A stretch of 13,356 bases of DNA from an uncultured Slackia sp. (GTDB lineage Bacteria > Actinomycetota > Coriobacteriia > Coriobacteriales > Eggerthellaceae): contig CALBLG010000259.1 in the NCBI GenBank assembly GCA_937895975.1, forward strand, positions 1-13,356. The letters are read 5' to 3'. Numbering within the stretch: position 1 is the first letter of the stretch; each line of letters starts with the position of its first letter. The position numbers were made by a program, and so were the translations under genes. Positions 7,042-13,356 of this stretch are shown one piece after another. Below the pieces are notes generated by a model that saw only the letters and a list, made by a program, of their open reading frames with translations, was not told where the DNA came from and searched no databases.

Positions 7042-7070
7042 AGTATAGCGCGCCGCCATGGAGAGCAAAA
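7042..7070 (-). promoter_or_regulatory. Promoter for the SWIM-SNF2 gene
   Basis: The -10 hexamer TATACT is at 7042-7047 on the minus strand. Seventeen bases upstream is TTTTGC (7065-7070), a weak -35. The predicted start falls near 7035, leaving a leader of about 27 bases before the ATG. Its position between rnr and the SNF2 gene supports separate transcription. Confidence 0.5.
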
Positions 7071-7156
7071 CCGTGGCAAGGGCGTCTCTGGACGAATAGC
7101 CCCATCGCCATGAATCCCGATCTAAACAGACGCGCCTGAAGAATACGTTCACGGAG

Positions 7157-7184
7157 GCTTCACCGGATCGCGATCCAACGAAGC
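7157..7184 (-). terminator. 28-base hairpin after rnr
   Basis: On the minus strand GCTTCGTTGGATCGCG and its partner arm pair along the whole length: the core GGATCGCGATCC is a perfect palindrome and the three remaining mismatches are G-U in RNA. It lies downstream of the rnr stop beside a second hairpin. No U-tract follows, so intrinsic termination is uncertain; a processing or stability role is equally possible. Confidence 0.5.
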
Positions 7185-7199
7185 GCCGCCCAAGGCGGC
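7185..7199 (-). terminator. GC-rich hairpin immediately after rnr
   Basis: GCCGCC-TTG-GGCGGC is a perfect 6-bp GC stem with a 3-base loop, starting about 13 bases past the rnr stop. It abuts the longer hairpin at 7157-7184. It lacks a U-run and is therefore only a candidate terminator or 3'-end stabiliser. Confidence 0.4.
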
Positions 7200-7211
7200 A
7201 AGCCATTCGGG

Positions 7212-9326
7212 CTACGAATGCATGATGACCCTCGGGCCAATGCGTCGCAGCAGCGTGAAATCGGCACGACGCGCATAAGGATACACGGAGGAAATTCGCA
7301 CGCGCACCTTCATGCCGAGCCGGTACATCTCGGCGGAATCGGAGCCAAACAGCACTCGCCGCTGGGCGTCGAGCACGAAGTACTCGCCCGCATCGCGCAG
7401 CGACACGAACCCCTCGCACGTATCGGGCAAGCGCACGAAGAAGCCTTGCGCCATTACGCCCGAGATTATGCCGTCGGCTTCTTCGCCCACGCGCTGTCCC
7501 AAAAGCTCATAGAGTTTCAATTCTTGGGATTCACGCGCGGCTTCTTCGGCGGTTCGCTCCGCCGTCGAAGAGTGATCGGCGATACGAGCCATGGCCGATT
7601 CGAGCCCCGACGTCTCCCCCGTGCGCCCAAACAGCGCCACCTTCACCATGCGATGCACCATAAGGTCGGGGTAGCGTCGAATAGGACTGGTGAAATGGGC
7701 ATACGCCTGGCTCGCCAAGCCGAAATGTCCTTCGCAAGAATCCGAATACACCGCGCGGCGCATTGCGCGCACCACAAGAGACGACACGAGAAATTCCTCG
7801 GAGCGTCCGCGCGCGAAATCTAGCACACGCTGAATGGCGAACGGGTCACCCGCCCGAAAATGCGCGAGAGACACATGCTTGTCATACCCGAATTCTTGAA
7901 GAATGGGCACCAATTCGGCCAAATCTCCCGAGGCGGGCTTCTCGTGAACGCGATATATCGAGGCGATGCCCGCATCGCGCAAGAATCGCGCGACGGCCTC
8001 GTTCGCGGCTATCATCGCTTCTTCGACCAACGCCGTGGCATCTGTCTTGCGGCGAATGGCAACGCCTACAGGGGTGCCGTCGGCGGCAAGGCGCACCTTG
8101 GCCTCTTCACTTTCAAAATCCATGCCGCCACGACGCACGCGATTGGCATGCAGGGCGTGGGCAACTTCGTCAAGGACGACAATCGCATCCGCAACCTCGC
8201 GGGCATAACGTCCAGCCGCCAGTTGCACGGCCGCCTCGGCTGCGGCGTCGTCACTCGCCCGACGAGCTTCGAGCGAAGCCTGGGCCACGCCGTAGGTCAA
8301 TCGTGCCTTCGAGCATATGACCGATGGGATTATGCGGACGTCTCGCACCTCGCCCGATTCGTCAATAAGCATCTCGACGCTCATCGCGCGTCGCTCTTCA
8401 TTCGGACGAAGGGAGCATACGTCGTTCGAAAGCTTCTCGGGCAGCATAGGCAACACGCGATCGACCAGATACACGCTCGTCGCGCGCTCGCGGGCTTCCA
8501 AATCTACATGCGAGTTCCAAGGCACATACTGCGACACGTCTGCGATGTGCACGCCCAGCACGTAATAGCGTTTTAAGCCCTCATCAGCACAGTTCTCATC
8601 AGAAGCAGCGGCCTCCGCCGCCTCGAGCGTCGCAGCGCCGGCGAGAGAGACGCTTCGAATGCCTACCGCGTCGTCAAAATCTTTCGCATCGTCAGGATCG
8701 ATGGTGAACACAAGCTTCTGCGTGAAGTCGGCATATCGACCGCTGGCGAGCGCCTGCATGGAGTCGACCCGCGCATCGGCTACCTCGGCGAGCGATTCCG
8801 CCGAAAACGTCGTCGCAAGCTTATGGCGCGCGATGATGAGGTCGACGTCGGCGCCAGGCTCGCCTTCATGCCCCAGCACTTCTTCCACAATGCCCTGGGC
8901 GGGCTCGCGCTTCGATGGGTACGACGTCATGCGCACGCGCACGATGTCGCCGTCTTGCACATGCGGAGCATCGCGGCGCAAGGTGAAGATGTCGTGCTTG
9001 ATGCGCGGGTCTTCAGGAACCACCACGCCGAAAGGCTCGGCGATTTCGTAACGGCCCACAACCGTCTCATGCGCACGTCCAACTACGCGCACCACGCGGG
9101 CGCGAAGTCTATCCTCAAAGCCAGGCTCGGAATCGTTTTCATGAATGCGCGCCACCTCGACCACATCGCCATCGAACGCATCGGCGGTCTTCGAGGCAGG
9201 AATGAAGAACTCGCCCTCGGATGTTTGCACAAAGCCATACCCCGCGCCCGACATTTTCAAAACGCCTTGCGGCAAAATGCGGGCAGTGCGACGGGCAGAA
9301 CGCTTCCGAGTGCGAGAACGAGCCAT
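7212..9326 (-). CDS. rnr: Ribonuclease R (RNB-family 3'-5' exoribonuclease)
   Basis: A 704-residue hydrolytic exoribonuclease that degrades structured RNA and acts on non-stop mRNA in trans-translation, which fits its closeness to smpB and ssrA. The N-terminus is strongly basic (MARSRTRKRSARRTAR), followed by cold-shock-like OB segments (GYGFVQ near 29-34, FGVVVPED near 99-106). The RNB core has TIDPDDAKDFDDA (208-220) with the catalytic aspartates 210, 216, 218 and 219, YYVLGVHIADVSQYV (254-268) and AHFTSPIRRYPDLMVHR (543-559). A C-terminal S1 domain spans about 616-695. An Ala-rich insert of roughly 25 residues (226-250) interrupts the RNB core in a surface loop. The ATG at 9326 follows AAAGGAC at six bases; an upstream extension to 9497 has no ribosome-binding support and is not used. 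Confidence 0.95.
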   Translation of the reverse strand: MARSRTRKRSARRTARILPQGVLKMSGAGYGFVQTSEGEFFIPASKTADAFDGDVVEVARIHENDSEPGFEDRLRARVVRVVGRAHETVVGRYEIAEPFGVVVPEDPRIKHDIFTLRRDAPHVQDGDIVRVRMTSYPSKREPAQGIVEEVLGHEGEPGADVDLIIARHKLATTFSAESLAEVADARVDSMQALASGRYADFTQKLVFTIDPDDAKDFDDAVGIRSVSLAGAATLEAAEAAASDENCADEGLKRYYVLGVHIADVSQYVPWNSHVDLEARERATSVYLVDRVLPMLPEKLSNDVCSLRPNEERRAMSVEMLIDESGEVRDVRIIPSVICSKARLTYGVAQASLEARRASDDAAAEAAVQLAAGRYAREVADAIVVLDEVAHALHANRVRRGGMDFESEEAKVRLAADGTPVGVAIRRKTDATALVEEAMIAANEAVARFLRDAGIASIYRVHEKPASGDLAELVPILQEFGYDKHVSLAHFRAGDPFAIQRVLDFARGRSEEFLVSSLVVRAMRRAVYSDSCEGHFGLASQAYAHFTSPIRRYPDLMVHRMVKVALFGRTGETSGLESAMARIADHSSTAERTAEEAARESQELKLYELLGQRVGEEADGIISGVMAQGFFVRLPDTCEGFVSLRDAGEYFVLDAQRRVLFGSDSAEMYRLGMKVRVRISSVYPYARRADFTLLRRIGPRVIMHS

Positions 9327-9376
9327 AGAGAAGTCCTTTCGAATCGTCAGACGCCTTGCCCGATCGGTATACAGGA

Positions 9377-9426
9377 GCCACGTTCGGCTACCGTCGCTGC
9401 GATCACCAAGCGCTCCACTGGCTGCG
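9377..9426. repeat. Degenerate copy of an intergenic repeat, upstream of rnr
   Basis: This stretch aligns with 12862-12914. The first 18 bases (GCCACGTTCGGCTACCGT) match in 17 of 18 positions, and the rest aligns with small gaps, ending in CTGGCTG in both. Both copies lie in gaps before a minus-strand gene. It may be a remnant of a small dispersed element. Confidence 0.5.
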
Positions 9427-9525
9427 CTTAGACTTTGGATGAGGCGAGCTTGGGCGCAGACGACCCCGCACGCCGATTCGGCAAGGCGTCGCAGCAACGC
9501 AAAAGAAGCCGAGCGGCGAACAGGC

Positions 9526-10791
9526 CTAATCGGTCACAAGCGATGCCGCGGTTTCCACGGCGATGTCTTTCTGGTTGTCGGTCGAAGCGCCCTCGCGCAA
9601 CGAAATCACCACATCGGGCGATACGCCCACGCCGTCAATGCTATAGCCCGACGGACTCTTGTAGCGCGCGGCGGTATAGCGCAGCGCCCCACCGAACGAC
9701 AGGGGCTTCGTCACCTGCACCGAACCGCGTCCCATGGTGTTCACGCCGACCAGCGTGGCACGCTGAGAATCGCGCAATGCCGCTGCCAACACTTCGGCCG
9801 AGCCGGCCGTGTTTCCATTCACCAGCACCACCAAAGGTGCATCGGTGGACACGTTGCCCGAAACCTGCTTGGTGGTCTGCGCATCAACCGTGTCGATTTC
9901 CACGACCACACCACTCTTCACGAACAGCGAAGCCACGTCGACGGCCTTGTTCAAGTAGCCGCCGGGGTTATCGCGCAAATCGAGCACGAACGACTTGGCG
10001 CCTTGGCCAGAAAGTTGGTCGATAGCCTGACGCACCAAAGAATCGGCGTTTTGGGTGAATTGGCGCAACCTGATATAGCCCACGCCGTCTTGCAGCTGCG
10101 CGGTTACATTGGGCTCGGTGTAATCGGTGCACACGAGCGTCGTGGTGAACTCATCGCCGCCCGACGCATCGAGCGAAGTGGGTCTACGCCACGTGATGAC
10201 GACCGTCGAGCCGGCCTCGCGCTGCACGGCATTGATGGTTTCGGTTGCCGACCATTGCTGGGAGCGATCGCCATCGATGGCCACCACGAAATCGCCCGGC
10301 ATAACGCCCGAATCTGACGCTGACGAGTTCTCGAAAACATCCAGCGCGTAGGCCTGGCCGTTGTACTCCGAGAAAAATACCCCCACGCCTGGATAGTCTT
10401 CCGAAGCGGTGACGTCGACATACGACGAATAACGGTCGGCCGAATAGTAGCGCGTGAACGAATCGTTCGTTGAAGTAAGGAACGATTGCAGCACCGCAGA
10501 CGTGCTCGCATCGGCGTCATAGGAATCCAGGCTCGACTTCGACAGGATTCCCTCGACCTCGTTGAGGCGCGATGCCACCTCGCCCGAATCGGCCGAGCCC
10601 GTCGTGGAAGCAACCTTCGATTCCGATTCCTCAACGCCGAGGCGAACCATCAGATCGTGGTTTCCGCGCACGACGAAACCGGCGCAAAAAAGCGCAATCG
10701 CGCACATGCATAAAGCGAGGTGCTTTATGATGCGCGCGTTGCGAGTAGTTGCGTCAATATGGCCTTTGCGTTGTCGCATAGACGTAGACAT
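9526..10791 (-). CDS. Membrane-anchored PDZ-S41 (CtpA/Tsp-like) protein with degenerate catalytic dyad
   Basis: A 421-residue protein of CtpA layout: cytoplasmic basic start, one membrane segment (about 22-42), a helical segment (about 70-115) leading to a PDZ domain (about 128-222), then an S41 core (235-400) containing LRDNPGGYL (272-280). Family members cleave C-termini of envelope proteins with a Ser-Lys dyad spaced 25 residues apart in SASAxE and GKGxVQ. Here the corresponding segments are TAGSAE (328-333) and GRGSVQ (354-359), so the Ser position is Gly330 and the Lys position Arg355, again exactly 25 apart. Ser331 is one residue off. It is probably an inactive or altered protease. It follows ftsX by nine bases in the same frame. 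AAGGTG lies 12 bases before the ATG, rather far. It may serve FtsEX. Confidence 0.88.
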   Translation of the reverse strand: MSTSMRQRKGHIDATTRNARIIKHLALCMCAIALFCAGFVVRGNHDLMVRLGVEESESKVASTTGSADSGEVASRLNEVEGILSKSSLDSYDADASTSAVLQSFLTSTNDSFTRYYSADRYSSYVDVTASEDYPGVGVFFSEYNGQAYALDVFENSSASDSGVMPGDFVVAIDGDRSQQWSATETINAVQREAGSTVVITWRRPTSLDASGGDEFTTTLVCTDYTEPNVTAQLQDGVGYIRLRQFTQNADSLVRQAIDQLSGQGAKSFVLDLRDNPGGYLNKAVDVASLFVKSGVVVEIDTVDAQTTKQVSGNVSTDAPLVVLVNGNTAGSAEVLAAALRDSQRATLVGVNTMGRGSVQVTKPLSFGGALRYTAARYKSPSGYSIDGVGVSPDVVISLREGASTDNQKDIAVETAASLVTD

Positions 10792-10800
10792 AAGCGTTAG

Positions 10801-11709
10801 TTACACCTTCAGGTAGCGTCGCATGGCGAACAGCGAGCCGATGCCCGCAATTACCAAGCCGGCGATGACGAGCACGCCGTAAATCATCAGATACGACCCC
10901 ATGGGAAGGTCGATAGGCAGCCAAGCCAGCGTGTTGGACACGTGCGGCAAGGCGAAGCGACGAAGCAGTTCAATCGAAACGATGGCAAGCACCGAGCCGA
11001 TGATGGCGTGCATCGCGCCCTCCATGAGGAACGGCCCGCGGATGAAGCCGTTGCTCGCGCCCACCAGGCGCATGATGGCGATTTCCTTGCGGCGCGCCAA
11101 GATGGCCAAGCGAATGGTGTTGTTGATAAACACCAACGCGATGAAGATGAGCAGGGCGATAAGCGCAACGCCGATATAACGGATGTAATTCGTGAGCTCG
11201 AACAGGCGTTTCACGCTGCTCTGGCCGTATTTGATGCTGTCGGCCGGGTTGTCTTCGTCGGCGATTTTCGCGAACGTCGAATTCGAGGCAATCTGGTCGG
11301 CGATGCCCTCGACCATCTGCGGGTCGGCAAGCTCAACGTCGATGGACGCCGGCAGGGGGTTCATGCCGTCGAGCTGGGCCACGATGTCGCTCGAGCTCAT
11401 GGAGTTGCTGAAATTCTCCAGAGCCTGCTCTTTCGTGGTGAAGCCGACGCTTTCCACGCCGTTCATCTTCTCGATGGCGCTCATCACCGCATCGATATCG
11501 GACTGCTCGGCCTCATCGTCGACGTAAGCCGTGATTGAAACCTTATCTTCGACCGACTTCACCGTGTTGTCCACGATAAGGCCGCCGACGAAGAAGATGC
11601 CGATGATCAGCAGCGACAGGAAAATGGTGATAATCGAGCCGAGCGTCGTGGAAAGGTTTCGCGTGAAGCCCGTGAGCGATTCTTTGAAGAAATAGAAAAG
11701 ACTAGACAT
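10801..11709 (-). CDS. ftsX: Cell-division protein FtsX
   Basis: A 302-residue integral membrane partner of FtsE; FtsEX is an ABC-transporter-like complex that controls peptidoglycan hydrolases during division. It has the family layout: a short cytoplasmic N-terminus (FFKESLTGFTRN), TM1 (about 22-46), a large extracellular domain (about 48-170), then TM2 (175-197), TM3 (225-248) and TM4 (272-295). The cytoplasmic loop RRKEIAIMRLVGAS (206-219) is the typical FtsX contact region for the ATPase. I use the ATG at 11709, which overlaps the ftsE stop by eight bases; a GTG at 11724 would add five residues and has poor spacing to its upstream G-rich stretch. The overlap indicates translational coupling with ftsE. 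Confidence 0.95.
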   Translation of the reverse strand: MSSLFYFFKESLTGFTRNLSTTLGSIITIFLSLLIIGIFFVGGLIVDNTVKSVEDKVSITAYVDDEAEQSDIDAVMSAIEKMNGVESVGFTTKEQALENFSNSMSSSDIVAQLDGMNPLPASIDVELADPQMVEGIADQIASNSTFAKIADEDNPADSIKYGQSSVKRLFELTNYIRYIGVALIALLIFIALVFINNTIRLAILARRKEIAIMRLVGASNGFIRGPFLMEGAMHAIIGSVLAIVSIELLRRFALPHVSNTLAWLPIDLPMGSYLMIYGVLVIAGLVIAGIGSLFAMRRYLKV

Positions 11710-12709
11710 CGAAGCCGTACACACCCCTATCTTGGTCGCGGGTCAGATGGCCGTTGTCGAGCGCGATAACGCGGCGGCGCATGTTATCGACCATTTCGCG
11801 GTCATGCGTCGCCACCAGCACCGTAGTGCCCGTGCGGTTAATGCGCTCGAGCAAGTCCATGATGCCGCGCGAAGTTTGCGGGTCGAGGTTGCCCGTGGGC
11901 TCGTCGCACACCAAAAGCGGCGGGCGGTTCACGATGGCGCGGGCAATGGACACGCGCTGCTGCTCGCCGCCAGAAAGCTGATCGGGACGCTTGTTCAGCT
12001 TGTCTTGCAAGCCGACCAGGCGCAACACCTCGGGAACCTGCGTTTTAATGACATGGCGGCTTTTGCCGATAACCTCCAATGCGAACGAGACGTTCTCGAA
12101 CACGGTCTTGTTCGGCAGCAGCTTGAAGTCTTGGAACACGCAGCCAATGTTGCGGCGCAGGTACGGCACGCGCCAATTGCGCATGGTGGTGAGGTCTTCG
12201 TCGGCGACGTAGATATGGCCCTGCGTGGGCTTCAGCTCGCGCGTGATGAGCTTGATGAACGTGGATTTGCCCGAACCGGAATGACCGACCAGAAACACGA
12301 ATTCGCCTGCATAAATCTGCAGCGAGATATCGTGCAGCGACGGCTTGTTCGGCTGCGCCGGGTACACCTTCGTCACATGGTCGAACGTGATGACGGGCGC
12401 GCCCATGGGCTGGGACTGCTGCGCGTCTTCGACGGAAAGCGACGGAAGCGTGGCCGACAGGTCGGGACGAATTGCCGGCTGAGCGGCCGTGCGGCGCGCA
12501 TGGCCCGCATGGGCGGCAGGCGCCTGATTGTTCATAGGAAGAGCTCCCGTAGATTGGGGGCGTTGAATGCGGCCCGCCGAAGCGGTATCCGCAGGAGAAG
12601 CGACGCTCGCACCCGCATGGGCTGCATGACGGCCCGCAGGCGGCGTCACCCGCGGCGTTGCCCCCGTAGCACGAGGATCGCGACGTCGCGCGTCATTGGT
12701 GTTCGTCAC
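11702..12709 (-). CDS. ftsE: Cell-division ATP-binding protein FtsE with a long N-terminal extension
   Basis: The ATPase of FtsEX. The ABC core (about 103-335, the usual size) shows Walker A GHSGSGKST (142-150), Q-loop Gln193 in VFQDFKLLP, signature LSGGEQQR (245-252), Walker B LLVCDEP (265-271) and H-loop His302. In front are about 105 low-complexity residues rich in Ala, Pro, His, Arg and Gln, with no predicted fold. Two starts are plausible: GTG 12709 with GGAG at six bases, and ATG 12535 (Met59) with GGGAG at eight bases. I keep the first because a -10 box lies 44 bases upstream of it. ATG 12406 (Met102) would give the bare core but lacks a ribosome binding site. ftsX overlaps its 3' end. 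Confidence 0.93.
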   Translation of the reverse strand: MTNTNDARRRDPRATGATPRVTPPAGRHAAHAGASVASPADTASAGRIQRPQSTGALPMNNQAPAAHAGHARRTAAQPAIRPDLSATLPSLSVEDAQQSQPMGAPVITFDHVTKVYPAQPNKPSLHDISLQIYAGEFVFLVGHSGSGKSTFIKLITRELKPTQGHIYVADEDLTTMRNWRVPYLRRNIGCVFQDFKLLPNKTVFENVSFALEVIGKSRHVIKTQVPEVLRLVGLQDKLNKRPDQLSGGEQQRVSIARAIVNRPPLLVCDEPTGNLDPQTSRGIMDLLERINRTGTTVLVATHDREMVDNMRRRVIALDNGHLTRDQDRGVYGFDV

Positions 12710-12752
12710 AGAATGCTCCGTTCAAATCATGGTTACTGGACTCAACCTGGCT

Positions 12753-12758
12753 ATTCTA
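12753..12758 (-). promoter_or_regulatory. Extended -10 box (TGG-TAGAAT) for the ftsE-ftsX-S41 operon
   Basis: TAGAAT is preceded by TGn, an extended -10 arrangement that tolerates a poor -35; no good -35 is seen at 17 bases. The predicted start near 12746 gives a leader of about 37 bases before the GTG of ftsE, consistent with the long form of the protein. Confidence 0.5.
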
Positions 12759-12830
12759 CCAAGACATGCACCTAGCGCGTGCTTCGTTACGAAACAAACA
12801 CCGTCATGAACAGAGCCTGAAAATCCTCAG

Positions 12831-12986
12831 ATTGCCGAAAGCGGCGACAGGCCCTGCTGGGGCCACGCTCGGCTACCGTTCGCCTTCGGCTCACTATGCG
12901 CGTCGCTGGCTGTGTTTCATATTGGAGTGAAGAACAAATATGAACACAGACGACCCCAGCCAGGGCCTGCCGCCGTTTTCGGCAAT
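12831..12986. repeat. Nested inverted-repeat element upstream of ftsE
   Basis: Two outer arms (12831-12863 and 12953-12986) are inverted copies of about 33 bases, beginning ATTGCCGAAA, with two mismatches and one single-base gap. Inside lies a second inverted repeat (12910-12923 with 12937-12949, a 13-bp stem plus one bulge, loop 12924-12936). The enclosed left part includes the 53-bp repeat shared with the rnr upstream region. No open reading frame with coding character, no transposase and no clear target-site duplication is visible. This is the main content of the gene-free 12710-13031 stretch. It may be a small non-autonomous element or encode a structured RNA. Confidence 0.7.
12862..12914. 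repeat. Intergenic repeat copy, upstream of ftsE
   Basis: This is the partner of 9377-9426. It lies between the left outer arm and the inner hairpin of the larger inverted-repeat element. GCCACGCTCGGCTACCGT matches the other copy in 17 of 18 positions. Confidence 0.5.
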
Positions 12987-13031
12987 CGCAGCATCGTTTA
13001 CGCTGTCGTCCCCCTCGAACATACGGAAAGC

Positions 13032-13060
13032 AAAAAGGCCAAGCCATAAGGCCCGGCCTT
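13032..13060 (-). terminator. Rho-independent terminator after the transketolase gene
   Basis: The minus strand reads AAGGCCGGGCC-TTAT-GGCTTGGCCTT followed by TTT. It is an 11-bp stem with two G-U pairs, a 4-base loop and a U-tract, about 25 bases after the stop codon. It is a strong intrinsic terminator isolating the ftsE operon from the upstream gene. Confidence 0.9.
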
Positions 13061-13084
13061 TCAATGCTTTATTGAAGCGAACCG

Positions 13085-13356
13085 CTATTTGCGCGCGATT
13101 GCCTTCTTCGCGGCTTCGGCGATGGACGCGGCGTCCATGCGGAACTCCACAAGCAGCTCCTCGAAGCTGGCCGACGTGCCGAAGCAATCCTGCATGCCCA
13201 CGCGAACAAGCGGGGCCGGATGGTTTTCGGCCAGGCACTCGGCAACGGCGCCGCCCAGGCCGCCGATGACGGAATGTTCCTCGGCGGTAACCGCGCAGCC
13301 GGTCTTCTCGACAGACGCCAGAATGGTGGCCTCGTCGAGCGGCTTGATGCAGAATG
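13085..13356 (-). CDS. Transketolase, C-terminal subunit (C-terminal fragment)
   Basis: The last 90 codons are in the window; the gene begins beyond the right edge. The translated end includes EEHSVIGGLGGAVAECLAE, then HPAPLVRVGMQDCFGTSASF, ending AIARK. This matches the C-terminal (transketolase_C) domain found in transketolases and 1-deoxyxylulose-5-phosphate synthases, which forms part of the dimer in the pentose-phosphate pathway. Many bacteria of this type carry transketolase as two separate N- and C-terminal subunits; the short end after the domain fits that, but the fragment cannot decide between split and full-length forms. It reads in one clean frame to TAG at 13085-13087 and is followed by a strong terminator. 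Confidence 0.85.
   Translation of the reverse strand, partial: FCIKPLDEATILASVEKTGCAVTAEEHSVIGGLGGAVAECLAENHPAPLVRVGMQDCFGTSASFEELLVEFRMDAASIAEAAKKAIARK

Noticed and set aside
7009..7419. A 137-codon upstream extension of the SNF2 frame
   Set aside because: It runs through the promoter and hairpins and overlaps the rnr 3' end. ATG 7008 has a ribosome binding site and lies just before the SWIM domain.
9472..9482. GCCGA-T-TCGGC palindrome after the S41 gene
   Set aside because: It is short, has a single-base centre and no U-tract, and is of a kind expected by chance in GC-rich sequence.
9327..9497. A 57-codon upstream extension of the rnr frame
   Set aside because: No ribosome binding site supports it, it contains the intergenic repeat, and ATG 9326 has AAAGGAC at good spacing with a typical basic RNase R start.
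9145..10317. A plus-strand open frame of 390 codons
   Set aside because: It overlaps rnr and the S41 gene in antisense, shows no recognisable domain and is a typical long shadow in GC-rich DNA.
12783..12793. TTCG-TTA-CGAA inverted repeat upstream of the ftsE promoter
   Set aside because: It is only 4 bp per arm and not placed at a clear regulatory position.

Overview
This 13.4 kb window reads as chromosome from a high-GC bacterium, most likely an actinobacterium of class Coriobacteriia (Eggerthella/Slackia-like). That placement is an inference from codon use, the protein flavour and the gene order; no taxonomic marker was searched. Every supported gene lies on the minus strand, so transcription runs from high to low coordinates. 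I saw no tRNA, rRNA, CRISPR array, transposase or phage gene.

Layout in the direction of transcription. 13356-13085: end of a transketolase C-terminal subunit, closed by a strong terminator. 13031-12710: a gene-free stretch with a large nested inverted repeat and the probable ftsE promoter. 12709-9526: ftsE, ftsX and a PDZ/S41 C-terminal-processing-protease homologue in a tight cluster. 9525-9327: a short gap carrying a degenerate copy of a sequence also found upstream of ftsE. 9326-7212: RNase R. 7211-7009: two hairpins and a promoter. 7008-3742: a large SWIM-SNF2 ATPase. 3637-3173: smpB. 3129-2449: an uncharacterised, very acidic protein with a duplicated four-cysteine motif. 2244-1876: tmRNA (ssrA) with its terminator. 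1786-881: glutamate racemase (murI) with its terminator. 810-85: RNase PH. 79-1: the start of an RdgB/HAM1 nucleotide pyrophosphatase.

Three themes appear. FtsEX and the S41 homologue form a cell-envelope and division module. RNase R, SmpB and tmRNA form a ribosome-rescue and RNA-decay module, with the SWIM-SNF2 gene and the acidic Cys-motif gene inserted among them. MurI, RNase PH and RdgB are housekeeping genes for peptidoglycan precursors, tRNA 3' maturation and nucleotide-pool cleaning.

The items most worth a second look are the S41 protein, whose catalytic Ser and Lys positions appear to be Gly and Arg; the acidic duplicated-Cys protein between smpB and ssrA; the tmRNA tag ending in AMAA rather than ALAA; the roughly 110-residue N-terminal extension of FtsE; and the nested inverted-repeat element upstream of ftsE.
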